DNA of 64,000 bases from JADYZU01 sp964540965. GTDB lineage: Bacteria; Pseudomonadota; Alphaproteobacteria; Rhodobacterales; Rhodobacteraceae. The stretch covers positions 95,072-159,071 of the forward strand of contig CAZIOT010000009.1 of assembly GCA_964540965.1 (NCBI GenBank), in the 5' to 3' direction. The position numbers were made by a program, and so were the translations under genes. A model generated the notes under the pieces. It did not search any database. It saw only the letters and a program-made list of their open reading frames with translations, and had not been told where the DNA came from. Below, one piece after another: positions 1 to 9,216 of the stretch. The first letter of the stretch is position 1. Every line of letters begins with the position of its first letter.

Positions 1-1059
1 AAGAACCTCGACCTGCATTTCGGTGCGGTCAAGGTGCTGAACTCGCTCGACCTCGACATTGCCGAGGGCGAGTTTCTGGTCCTGCTCGGGTCGTCGGGCT
101 GCGGCAAGTCCACGCTGCTGAACTGCATCGCCGGCCTGCTTGAACCGACTGCCGGGCAGATCTGGATCAAGGGCCGCAACGTGACCTGGAAGGAACCGTC
201 CGAACGCGGCATCGGCATGGTGTTCCAGTCCTATGCGCTTTATCCGCAGATGACGGTGCGCGGGAACATGTCGTTCGGGCTGAAGAACGCGCGCATGCCC
301 AAGACCGAGATCGAGGCACGCGTCGCCCGCGCCGCCGGCATCCTGCAGATCGAACACCTGCTTGATCGCAAGCCCGGCGCCCTGTCGGGCGGCCAGCGGC
401 AGCGGGTGGCGATCGGCCGCGCACTGGTGCGCGACGTCGACGTGTTCCTGTTCGACGAACCGCTGTCGAACCTTGACGCGAAACTCCGCGCCGACCTGCG
501 GGTGGAAATCAAGCGGCTGCATGACAGCCTTGGCAACACGATGATCTATGTGACCCACGATCAGGTCGAGGCGATGACCCTTGCCGACCGGATCGCGATC
601 ATGAAGGGCGGCAACATCCTGCAACTGGCCAGCCCGGACGAGATCTATAACCGGCCGCTGAACCGCTATGTCGCCGACTTCATCGGCTCGCCGTCGATGA
701 ATTTCATCGACGGGCATCTGGAAGGCGGGGTGTTCAAGGCGCAGGGGATGGCGCTGCCGATGACGGGCTATGCCTTTGGCGCGCCTCAGGTGGCCGACCG
801 GCCGGCGACCATCGGCATCCGGCCCGAACATGTGGTGACCGGCGAACTGGTCGCCCGCGCGCCGGTGCAGATCGACACGACCGTCGACCTGGTCGAGCCG
901 ATGGGGGCCGATACGCTGGTCTGGGCCAACCTTGCCGGCAATCCGTTCCGCATCCGCATCGACGGCCAGGCCCGCGTCCACAAGGGCGAGCCGATGCGCA
1001 TCGGCCTTGACCCGTCCAAGTCCAGCCTGTTCGACAAACAGACCGAGGCGCGGCTGTGA
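1..1059 (+). CDS. Sugar ABC transporter ATP-binding protein (MalK/UgpC type), 5' end cut by window
   Basis: This is the ATPase subunit of a carbohydrate import ABC transporter; it hydrolyses ATP on the cytoplasmic face to drive uptake through partner permeases that lie outside the window. The frame is open from base 1, so only about 5-10 N-terminal residues are missing. Visible motifs in order are Walker A GSSGCGKST (about bases 88-114), the Q-loop region VFQSYALYP, signature LSGGQRQRVAIGRAL, Walker B VFLFDEPLSNLDA, the switch histidine in YVTHDQVEAMTLADR, and a C-terminal TOBE/MalK-like regulatory region. It overlaps the beta-mannosidase start by 4 nt (GTGA), so the two are co-translated, which suggests a mannoside or manno-oligosaccharide as the substrate. 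The family call is firm; the substrate is inferred from context. Confidence 0.93.
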   Translation, partial: KNLDLHFGAVKVLNSLDLDIAEGEFLVLLGSSGCGKSTLLNCIAGLLEPTAGQIWIKGRNVTWKEPSERGIGMVFQSYALYPQMTVRGNMSFGLKNARMPKTEIEARVARAAGILQIEHLLDRKPGALSGGQRQRVAIGRALVRDVDVFLFDEPLSNLDAKLRADLRVEIKRLHDSLGNTMIYVTHDQVEAMTLADRIAIMKGGNILQLASPDEIYNRPLNRYVADFIGSPSMNFIDGHLEGGVFKAQGMALPMTGYAFGAPQVADRPATIGIRPEHVVTGELVARAPVQIDTTVDLVEPMGADTLVWANLAGNPFRIRIDGQARVHKGEPMRIGLDPSKSSLFDKQTEARL

Positions 1060-3464
1060 TCCAGGTTGCAGGCGCGGCCGACCTTTCCGGCCGCTGGGAA
1101 TTGCGCGACGAAACCGGAGAGTTCGCCTGCCCGGTCACCCTGCCCGGCGACGGCATCACCGCGCTGCAGGAGGCCGGGCTGATCGCCGACCCCTACTGGG
1201 GGCGCAACGAATACGACACCCGCTGGATCGCCGACCGCGACTGGACCGCGCGGCGGGTCTTCACGCTGGACCGCACCGATGTGGAACTGGTGGTGGACGG
1301 GCTGGATTGCGTCTGCACGATCTGGGTGAACGAAAAGCTTGCCCTGACCACCCGCAACGCCTTTCGCCGGTTCCGCGCCGACCTGTCGCGGATGGCGCAG
1401 CGGGGCGAGAACGTGATCGAGATCACCTTCCATTCCGCCACCCGCGCCGCGAACGAGGCGCAGGCGGATCAGCCGTTCTTCGTGCCCTATGCCGAGCAGA
1501 ACTGCCCGATCCCGAACGGCAACATGCTGCGCAAGCCCGCGTGCGATTTCGGCTGGGACTGGAATATCGCGCTGGCCCCCTTTGGCGTGACCGGCGCGCT
1601 GCGGATCGAGCCGATCGGGCCGCGGATCGGTGATATCCTCGTCCACCAGACCCATCTGGCCGACCGGATCGAGGTGGCGCTGTCGGTGTCCTGCGCCCAT
1701 ATCCCCGACGGTACTCTGCTGACCGCCACGCTGTGCGGCGTCACCGCGACGGCCCCGGTCGTCGCCGGTCGCGCATTCCCGGTGCTGGCGGTGCGCGGGG
1801 CGGAATTGTGGTGGCCGGCGGGGCAGGGTGCCCCCACCCTGCACGACCTGAACGTGACCTGCGCGGGCGCGACGGCCACCCGCCGCATCGGCCTGCGCGA
1901 CCTGTCGCTTATCACCGAAAAGGATGCGGCGGGCCTGTCCTTTGGCTTTCGCGTCAACGGCCGCGATGTCTTTGCCAAGGGGGCGAACTGGATTCCGGCG
2001 GACGCGCTGGCCGGGCGGATCACCCCCGAAAAGACCCGCGGCCTGCTGCAATCCGCCGTCGACGCCAACATGAACATGATCCGCGTCTGGGGCGGCGGCC
2101 GGTATGAACCGGACAGCTTTTACGACGCCTGCGACGAGCTGGGCCTGATGGTCTGGCAGGATTTCATGTTCGCCTGCAACCTCTACCCCTCTACCCCCGA
2201 TTTCCTGGCCGAGATCGAGGCCGAGGTGAAGGACAACGTCGCCCGGCTTCAGCATCACGCAAGCCTTGCCCTCTGGTGCGGCGACAACGAACTGATCGGG
2301 GCGCTGACCTGGTTTCCGGAAAGCCGCAAGGACCGCGACCGCTATCTGGTGAACTACGACCGGCTGAACCGCTGCATCGAAGCCGCTCTCAAGGCGACCG
2401 ATCCAGATGCGAACTGGTGGCCCTCCAGCCCCAGCCCCGGCCCGATGAATTTCGGCGACGCCTGGCACGATGACGGATCGGGCGACATGCATTTCTGGTC
2501 GGTCTGGCACGAAGGGCGCGACTTTGACCATTACCGCGACGTAAGCCCGCGATTCTGTTCGGAATTCGGCTTCCAGTCCTATCCGTCGATGCCGGTGATC
2601 GAACGCTTTGCCGACCCCGCCGACCGCAACATCGCCGCGCCGGTGTTCGAAAGCCACCAGAAGAACAAGGGCGGCAACGCCCGGATCGCGGAAACCATGT
2701 TCCGCTATTTCCGCTGGCCCGAACGGTTCGCCGATTTCGTCTGGCTCAGCCAGATCCAGCAGGGCATGGCGATCAAGACCGCGGTGACGCATTGGCGCAG
2801 CCTCAAGCCGCATTGCATGGGCACGCTGTATTGGCAGCTCAATGACACCTGGCCGGTCTGTTCGTGGTCCTCGCTGGATTACGGCGGCGGGTGGAAGATG
2901 CTGCATTACATGGCGCAGCAGTTCTTCCAGCCGGTGATCGTGACCGCGGTGCCCCAGGGCGATGCCATCGCCCTCAGGGCGGTCAGCGACCTGCCCGAAC
3001 CGCTGCGGCTGACCGTGCGCTGGCTTGCCGCGTCGGTCTCGGGTCCGGTGCGCGACCTTGGGGTGGCGACGGTCGATGTCGGCCCCGATGCCGCGGTGAC
3101 GGCCGCCATGGTGCCGCCGGATACGCTGGCCGAGGACGAGGTTCTGGCCATCATCTGGGAGGGCGGCGGTCAGGGCGGCGACGATGTCCACGCGCCGCGG
3201 CCGTGGAAAAGCTATGACCTGCGCCCCTCGGGCCTGACCCAGCGCGTCGCGCAAGAGGATGGCCGCTGGCGCGTGACGGTCGGGGCCGCGGCCCCCGCCT
3301 TTTACGTCACGGTGGAGGCCGATGTGCCCGGCCGGTTCGACATGAACGCCTTCACCCTGTTCCCCGGTTTCGACGGCACCGTGACCTTCACGCCCGACGA
3401 TCCCGCCGCACAGCCCCGTTTTACCCTGCGCGACCTGTGGTCCGCGACCACCGCGCAGCCTTAG
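1056..3464 (+). CDS. Beta-mannosidase, glycoside hydrolase family 2
   Basis: The 802-aa enzyme hydrolyses terminal beta-mannose from mannosides or manno-oligosaccharides. The N-terminal sugar-binding part contains LSGRWELRDETG and DPYWGRNEYDTRWIA, typical of GH2 beta-mannosidases. The TIM barrel carries the acid/base Glu412 in WCGDNELIG and the nucleophile Glu503 in FCSEFGFQS. The usual WCGNNE motif reads WCGDNE here. No signal peptide is visible, so it should act in the cytoplasm on imported sugar. The GTG start at 1056 overlaps the upstream ATPase stop, and the next gene follows after 13 nt with an AGGAAAGGA ribosome site. GH2 membership and both catalytic residues are read directly; beta-mannosidase rather than another GH2 activity is a family inference supported by overall similarity. 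Confidence 0.9.
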   Translation: MIQVAGAADLSGRWELRDETGEFACPVTLPGDGITALQEAGLIADPYWGRNEYDTRWIADRDWTARRVFTLDRTDVELVVDGLDCVCTIWVNEKLALTTRNAFRRFRADLSRMAQRGENVIEITFHSATRAANEAQADQPFFVPYAEQNCPIPNGNMLRKPACDFGWDWNIALAPFGVTGALRIEPIGPRIGDILVHQTHLADRIEVALSVSCAHIPDGTLLTATLCGVTATAPVVAGRAFPVLAVRGAELWWPAGQGAPTLHDLNVTCAGATATRRIGLRDLSLITEKDAAGLSFGFRVNGRDVFAKGANWIPADALAGRITPEKTRGLLQSAVDANMNMIRVWGGGRYEPDSFYDACDELGLMVWQDFMFACNLYPSTPDFLAEIEAEVKDNVARLQHHASLALWCGDNELIGALTWFPESRKDRDRYLVNYDRLNRCIEAALKATDPDANWWPSSPSPGPMNFGDAWHDDGSGDMHFWSVWHEGRDFDHYRDVSPRFCSEFGFQSYPSMPVIERFADPADRNIAAPVFESHQKNKGGNARIAETMFRYFRWPERFADFVWLSQIQQGMAIKTAVTHWRSLKPHCMGTLYWQLNDTWPVCSWSSLDYGGGWKMLHYMAQQFFQPVIVTAVPQGDAIALRAVSDLPEPLRLTVRWLAASVSGPVRDLGVATVDVGPDAAVTAAMVPPDTLAEDEVLAIIWEGGGQGGDDVHAPRPWKSYDLRPSGLTQRVAQEDGRWRVTVGAAAPAFYVTVEADVPGRFDMNAFTLFPGFDGTVTFTPDDPAAQPRFTLRDLWSATTAQP

Positions 3465-3477
3465 GAAAGGACGACCC

Positions 3478-4215
3478 ATGGCGACCATCGCCTATCAGCT
3501 TTACTGCTCGCGCAACTTCGGCCCGCTCGACAAGACGCTTTCCATGCTGGCCAAGGCCGGCTTTACCGCGACCGAGGGGTATGGCGGGCTTTACGACCAG
3601 CTTGACGCGCTGAAGGCCGGGCTGGATGCCAACGGGCTGACCATGCCCTCGGGGCATTTCGCCATCGACATGGTGGAAAACGACCCCGCGCGGGCAGTGC
3701 AGGTTGCCCGCACCCTGGGCATGGACAAGGTGTTCATCCCCTGGATCCATCCCGACCAGCGCCCGACCGACAAGGCCGGCTGGGCCGCCTTCGGCGCGCG
3801 TCTGGCGCGGATCGGCAAGCCGGTGCAGGATGCCGGGTTCGCCTATGGCTGGCACAACCACGATTTCGAGCTGGTCGATCTGGGCGGCGGCGAAACCCCG
3901 CTGGACCTGATCGCCGCGGCGGGCGTGGACCTTGAGCTTGACCTGGGCTGGGTCGGCGTCGCCGGCAAGGACCGGGTGGCCGAGCTGAGGAAATTCGGCA
4001 GCAAGGTCAAAGCCGTGCATGTCAAGGACCGCGCGCCTGCCGGCACCACGGCCGAGGACGGCTGGGCCGATGTCGGCCACGGCACCACCGACTGGGCGCC
4101 GATCAAGGCGCAGCTTGATGCGCTGGGCGTCAGCCATTTCGTGATCGAACATGACAATCCGGCCGATGACGCGCGCTTTGCCGCGCGGTCGCTGGCCACG
4201 GTCAAGGGCTGGTAA
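3478..4215 (+). CDS. Sugar phosphate isomerase/epimerase family protein (xylose isomerase-like TIM barrel)
   Basis: The 245-aa single-domain protein has AP-endonuclease-2/xylose-isomerase-like TIM-barrel features. Metal-ligand candidates are the Glu in GFTATEGYGG, the His/Asp in YGWHNHDFEL, the Glu/Asp in VDLELDLGW and the His in VKAVHVKDRAP. Such proteins isomerise or epimerise sugars or keto-sugars using a divalent metal. It sits between the beta-mannosidase and a Gfo/Idh dehydrogenase with gaps of 13 and 2 nt, so all are one operon. This pairing is common in routes that oxidise a sugar to a keto derivative and then epimerise it. The exact substrate cannot be read from the sequence. Confidence 0.85.
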   Translation: MATIAYQLYCSRNFGPLDKTLSMLAKAGFTATEGYGGLYDQLDALKAGLDANGLTMPSGHFAIDMVENDPARAVQVARTLGMDKVFIPWIHPDQRPTDKAGWAAFGARLARIGKPVQDAGFAYGWHNHDFELVDLGGGETPLDLIAAAGVDLELDLGWVGVAGKDRVAELRKFGSKVKAVHVKDRAPAGTTAEDGWADVGHGTTDWAPIKAQLDALGVSHFVIEHDNPADDARFAARSLATVKGW

Positions 4216-4217
4216 TC

Positions 4218-5351
4218 ATGGCGAAACTCGGTGTCGGCATCATCGGATGCGGCAATATCTCGACCGCGTATCTGAACCTCGCGCCGCTGTTCCGGTCGCT
4301 CGAGGTGCGGGCGGTTGCGGATATCAACCCGGCGGCTGCCAGGGCGCGGGCCGCAGAATTCGGCGTGCGCGCGGAAACGGTCGATGATCTTCTGGCCGCG
4401 GGCGATGTCGATGTGATCGTCAACCTGACGGTGCCGGCGGTGCATTACGAGGTGTCAAAGGCGATCCTGAACGCCGGCAAGCACGCCTATTCGGAAAAGC
4501 CGTTGGTGCTGACGCTGGATGAGGGCCGCGATCTGGTCGACCTTGCCGCGAAAAAGCGCCTGCGTCTGGGGTCGGCCCCCGACACCTTTCTTGGCGGCGC
4601 GCATCAGGCGGCGCGGGCGGCCATCGACGACGGCCGCATCGGCCGGGTCGTCGCCGGATCCTGCCATGTGATGAGCCGCGGGATGGAGGCCTGGCACCCA
4701 AACCCCGATTTCTTCTTTCAGCCCGGCGGCGGGCCGGTGCTGGACCTTGGCCCCTATTACATCACCGATCTGATCCAGTTGATCGGGCCGGTGAAATCGG
4801 TCGCGGCGCTGGCCAATGCGTCTTTCCCGACGCGGACCATCGGCAATGGCGACAGGCTGGGGCAGACGGTGCCGGTGGACACGCCGACCAATATCCACGC
4901 GCTGCTGGAATTCGCCAACGGCGCCACGGTCACTTTGTCGGCGTCCTGGGACGTGTGGAAGAACCGGCATCCGAACATGGAGCTTTATGGCACCGACGCC
5001 TCGCTTTACGTTCCCGATCCGAATTTCTTCGGCGGCGAGGTGCAGATTGCCGGCGGCGAGGGCGATCCGGTCGACCTCGACACCGCCAGCCATCCGTTCG
5101 GCAAGCCGAACATGCAGGACGGGCAGGGGCGCGACCGGGCGAATTACCGCTGTGCCGGGCTGGCCGACATGGCGGCGGCGATCGACGAGGGGCGGCAGCA
5201 CCGCTGCAATGCCGATCTCGCGGTCCATGCCGTCGATGTGATGACCGGCATCCTGCGCGCCGGGGCGGAACGGCGGTTCGTCGGGCTGACCACCACCTGC
5301 GAGCGCCCGGCGGCGCTGTCGGCGGCCGAGGCGCAGGCGCTGCTGGCCTGA
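4218..5351 (+). CDS. Gfo/Idh/MocA family NAD(P)-dependent oxidoreductase
   Basis: The 377-aa dehydrogenase has an N-terminal Rossmann fold (GVGIIGCGNIS, residues 5-15) and the family hallmark EKP at residues 93-95 in YSEKPLVLT. The C-terminal alpha/beta sheet domain includes LDLGPYYITDLIQLIGP. It probably oxidises or reduces a sugar or sugar derivative released by the beta-mannosidase pathway. The start is 2 nt after the epimerase stop, so translation is coupled. It is the last plus-strand gene of the operon; a GC hairpin follows at 5375-5393. The family is certain; the substrate is unknown. Confidence 0.9.
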   Translation: MAKLGVGIIGCGNISTAYLNLAPLFRSLEVRAVADINPAAARARAAEFGVRAETVDDLLAAGDVDVIVNLTVPAVHYEVSKAILNAGKHAYSEKPLVLTLDEGRDLVDLAAKKRLRLGSAPDTFLGGAHQAARAAIDDGRIGRVVAGSCHVMSRGMEAWHPNPDFFFQPGGGPVLDLGPYYITDLIQLIGPVKSVAALANASFPTRTIGNGDRLGQTVPVDTPTNIHALLEFANGATVTLSASWDVWKNRHPNMELYGTDASLYVPDPNFFGGEVQIAGGEGDPVDLDTASHPFGKPNMQDGQGRDRANYRCAGLADMAAAIDEGRQHRCNADLAVHAVDVMTGILRAGAERRFVGLTTTCERPAALSAAEAQALLA

Positions 5352-5374
5352 CGCGCGGGCCATCGCGAAAAGGG

Positions 5375-5393
5375 GGGCGGGTAAAACCCGCCC
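5375..5393. terminator. Bidirectional terminator hairpin between convergent genes
   Basis: A perfect 8-bp stem (GGGCGGGT / ACCCGCCC) with an AAA loop lies between the Gfo/Idh stop and the stop of the convergent unknown gene. On the minus strand a TTTT run follows a few bases after the stem, so it fits an intrinsic terminator better for the minus-strand gene. On the plus strand the T-run is absent. Confidence 0.6.
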
Positions 5394-5398
5394 TGCCT

Positions 5399-6175
5399 TC
5401 AGTTCGTCTTCACCGGCTGCGGGTCCAGCGCCCGCCATTCGGTCGCCAGCCGCGCCGCGCGCATCTTCTGGATCGGGGTCGAGGTTTCGGGGCCGCCCTG
5501 CGCCACCAGTTCGGCCTGCAGTTCGTCGAACGCCTTGGCCAGCGCGGCGCGGCGCATGCCAAGGGTGGCGGGCGCCCTGGCCGGGACGATGAAACCGGGG
5601 CGCATGGCGTTCACATCGACCCCGGCGGCCACCGCGGCCTCATGCGCCGCGGTATCGGGGATCACGCCCAATTCGGCGTGAAAGCCGACCTGCGCCGGCA
5701 GCAGGATATAGGCGGCAAGGTTGCGGGCGGCATTCTCGATCTTGACCGCCGAAAAGTCGGTGTACATGCGGATGCGGTAAGAGGCGGTGGCGTTCAGCGG
5801 GCGGAACTCTTCGAACGGCACCGTCTTGCGGTTCAGCTCGACCACGCGGTTCATCGCGCCCATCAATTCGTTCAGCGATTTGGCGCCCGTCGCCTTGAGG
5901 AACCGCTTCGCCATGCTGGTCGATGGCGCCTCGGCCTTGACAAGCCGGCCTTCGGCATCGGTCCTGGGCACGAAGAAGGTCAGGCCGTTCGGCAGAACCG
6001 CGGCGCGGTTTTCGAACAGGGGGGTCAGGGCCTTGCCGGACTTCGCCACGGCGTCCCATTCCCAGATGTCGCGCAGGATCGCCTGCATCAGCACCGGGTC
6101 GGACAACAGCGCAAGGCGCACCGGCCCCGGCACCGGGGTCACCTCAAAGTCGATCTGGTTGATCTTGATCCGCAT
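5399..6175 (-). CDS. Conserved hypothetical protein of unknown function
   Basis: The 258-aa protein begins MRIKINQIDFEV at 6175; the open frame extends further upstream but that part lies antisense to rlmN and is not protein-like. I do not recognise a family. It is soluble, without signal peptide or membrane segment, and mixes an N-terminal beta-rich part with helical stretches (SLNELMGAMNRVVELNRK, RRAALAKAFDELQAELV). It lies 71 nt downstream of rlmN on the same strand, with a palindromic repeat between them, so it could be read through from rlmN or transcribed separately. It ends at the hairpin 5375-5393. Confidence 0.75.
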   Translation of the reverse strand: MRIKINQIDFEVTPVPGPVRLALLSDPVLMQAILRDIWEWDAVAKSGKALTPLFENRAAVLPNGLTFFVPRTDAEGRLVKAEAPSTSMAKRFLKATGAKSLNELMGAMNRVVELNRKTVPFEEFRPLNATASYRIRMYTDFSAVKIENAARNLAAYILLPAQVGFHAELGVIPDTAAHEAAVAAGVDVNAMRPGFIVPARAPATLGMRRAALAKAFDELQAELVAQGGPETSTPIQKMRAARLATEWRALDPQPVKTN

Positions 6176-6224
6176 CGCTGCCCTCCGCTTTTGCCCGCCT
6201 TCTACCGCGGGCGTGCCGGGAAGG

Positions 6225-6246
6225 GTAGGGTGGGTCTTGACCCACC

Positions 6247-6250
<4 letters not shown>
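6225..6250. repeat. Palindromic repeat, family A copy 1 (rlmN 3' end)
   Basis: A 26-nt palindrome with arms GTAGGGTGGGTC and GACCCACCTTAC around TT. One mismatch separates the arms (GTAGG/CTTAC). The TAA stop codon of rlmN (6247-6249, minus strand) is inside the repeat. Related copies lie at 40202, 46009, 47217, 48466 and 63872. Confidence 0.9.
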
Positions 6251-7443
<1,193 letters not shown>

Positions 7444-7510
7444 GTCAACCTGGAGGGCGGGGGTCAGAGGCGGCACATAACACCGATGCGGCGATTTTCC
7501 AAGCCGCGCG

Positions 7511-8011
7511 TCAGGCCCCGGAACACAGTATCGCCGCCCGCGCCGCCGCATCGGCGAAACCCGCGAGTGCAAAGGTGACGGTGACGGGCACCGCGCCTTC
7601 GGCGACCAGCGACATGCCGGCGGTCTCGGCGCGGCCCATGGCCTCGATGGCGCGGATGTCGTCGGCGGGGTCGGCGGTCCAGGCCCAGTCGCCATCGGTG
7701 AACATCGGTATCCGCACCTCGGCCGCGGTCAGGGCCAGCGCGCTGCCCGCGGCAATCGGATGGCCACCGGCGCGGAACGTCACCTGCCCGGCGGTATTCT
7801 CGCGCCAGGTGACCAGCATCTGCGAGGCGTCGCCGCTGCTGCCCTCGGGCCAGCCGGTTTCGGTGGCGGCGGTGGCAAAGGCGATGCACTGGCGCGGTTC
7901 GTCATCGACATAGACCGCCCAGGCACCAAAGACCTCGGCCCGCTGCGCCTGCTGCGCGGCGGCCGTTCCGGCCAGAACGGTCAGGACCAGCGCGGCACTC
8001 AGCCGCTGCAT
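7511..8011 (-). CDS. IalB-like secreted protein, divergent third member of tandem array
   Basis: The 166-aa protein has a clear Sec signal peptide (MQRLSAALVLTVLAGTAAAQ) and a short beta-rich domain. The core FGAWAVYVDDEPRQCIAFA matches the DWSVF...PTECFAVS region of its neighbours. The block DGDWAWTADPADDIRAIEAM matches EGEWAWPATAEDDARIVAAM, and there is a C-terminal Cys (ILCSGA). It belongs to the invasion-associated locus B (IalB) family by similarity to its neighbours, but is much more diverged. It overlaps the second gene by 13 nt, so it is translationally coupled. The role is unknown; IalB in Bartonella aids erythrocyte entry, but free-living homologues have no established function. Confidence 0.8.
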   Translation of the reverse strand: MQRLSAALVLTVLAGTAAAQQAQRAEVFGAWAVYVDDEPRQCIAFATAATETGWPEGSSGDASQMLVTWRENTAGQVTFRAGGHPIAAGSALALTAAEVRIPMFTDGDWAWTADPADDIRAIEAMGRAETAGMSLVAEGAVPVTVTFALAGFADAAARAAILCSGA

Positions 8012-8520
8012 CGCGTCCGCGCCTCGTCGACCGAGGCGGTAAAGCCCAGAAGGCTGAACGTGTCCTGCGTCTGGGTGCCGCGTCCGGACACGCCGGTCAG
8101 GATCGCCGAACTGCCCGAACGCATGGCCGCGACGATACGGGCGTCATCTTCGGCCGTGGCGGGCCAGGCCCATTCGCCTTCGGTGAACAGCGTGTATTGC
8201 GTGCCGCCGATGTCGAGCGTCACCGTCGAATTGGCGGCAAAGGGATAGCCGCCGGTGAAGGTGACCTGCCCGTCAACGCCTTCGCCCGGGCGGTAGAACA
8301 CGAACAGCAGGGTTTCGCCGCGCGACACCTCGACCGGCTGGCCGTCGCGGGTGTTGAGCGATTCCTTGGGTGCCGAGACCGCAAAGCATTCGGTCGGTTC
8401 GGTTTCCTGGAACACGCTCCAGTCCGTCGTGGCGGCGACGCGGTTGTCGGTGGTTTCCTGCGCCAGACCTTGCGTCGCGCAGGTGGCGGTCAGCAATGCC
8501 AGCAGGGTCAGCTTGCGCAT
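7999..8520 (-). CDS. IalB-like secreted protein, second member of tandem array
   Basis: The 173-aa protein has a signal peptide (MRKLTLLALLTATCATQGLAQ) followed by an IalB-type domain: TDWSVFQETEPTECFAVS, ETLLFVFYRP, VTFTGGYPF, TLFTEGEWAWPA and LGFTASVDEARTRCSG. Two conserved cysteines (in TECF and TRCSG) probably form a disulfide in the periplasm. Its mature part differs from the upstream paralogue at about 15 of 153 positions, indicating recent duplication. It overlaps both neighbours by exactly 13 nt. Family assignment is from recognised IalB-domain features; function is not known. Confidence 0.83.
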   Translation of the reverse strand: MRKLTLLALLTATCATQGLAQETTDNRVAATTDWSVFQETEPTECFAVSAPKESLNTRDGQPVEVSRGETLLFVFYRPGEGVDGQVTFTGGYPFAANSTVTLDIGGTQYTLFTEGEWAWPATAEDDARIVAAMRSGSSAILTGVSGRGTQTQDTFSLLGFTASVDEARTRCSG

Positions 8521-9035
8521 CTGGTCCTCGCTTCGTCTACGGTTGCCGTGAAACCCAGAAGGCTGAACGTGTCCTGCGTCTGGGTACCGCGTCCCGACAC
8601 GCCGGTCAGGATCGCCGAACTGCCCGAGCGCATCGCGGCGACGATACGGGCGTCATCCTCGGGCGTGGCGGGCCAGGCCCATTCGCCTTCGGTGAACAGG
8701 GTGTATTGCGTGCCGCCGATGTCGAGCGAGACCTCAGAGCCTTCGGCAAAGGGATAGCCGCCGGTGAAGGTCACCTGCCCGTCGACGCCTTCGGCCGGGC
8801 GGTAGAACACGAACAGCAGGGTTTCGCCGCGCGACACCTCGACCGGCTGGCCGTCGCGGGTGTTGGCCTGTTCCTTGGGCGCCGATACGGCAAAGCACTC
8901 GGTCGGATCGGTTTCCTCGAACACGCTCCAGTCCGTCGTGGCGGCGACCTGGTTGGTGGTGGTCTCTTGCGCCTGGGCGGTGTGGGCGGCCAATGCCACG
9001 CCGATCGCCACCGCGCGAGCCAGTCCGTTCCTCAT
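8508..9035 (-). CDS. IalB-like secreted protein, first member of tandem array
   Basis: The 175-aa protein starts MRNGLARAVAIG at 9035, with GGAGG 7 nt upstream; an earlier in-frame start at 9119 has a non-signal-like N terminus, so the Shine-Dalgarno site and signal peptide (ending AQAQ) decide the start. The mature domain (TDWSVFEETDPTECFAVS, TLFTEGEWAWPA, LLGFTATVDEARTRC) is about 90% identical to the second copy. It is the promoter-proximal gene of a probable operon running through the three IalB-like genes to rlmN. It is divergent from the asparaginase gene, 181 nt away. Confidence 0.83.
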   Translation of the reverse strand: MRNGLARAVAIGVALAAHTAQAQETTTNQVAATTDWSVFEETDPTECFAVSAPKEQANTRDGQPVEVSRGETLLFVFYRPAEGVDGQVTFTGGYPFAEGSEVSLDIGGTQYTLFTEGEWAWPATPEDDARIVAAMRSGSSAILTGVSGRGTQTQDTFSLLGFTATVDEARTRCAS

Positions 9036-9216
9036 TGCCCAGCCTCCAAGCTGTTCCTGCCTCTGCCGCCGGTCCGGCGCCTGATCTGCGCCTTTTGTCT
9101 CTGGAAGGGCGGCTGTCAACCCGATAGCGGTAGGTCTAACGCAGAACCCGCGCCGGGGAAAACCCCCGCAGGGTCACAAGGCTGCGCGGATTCATGCCAA
9201 GAGGGGGCTGGGGGCG

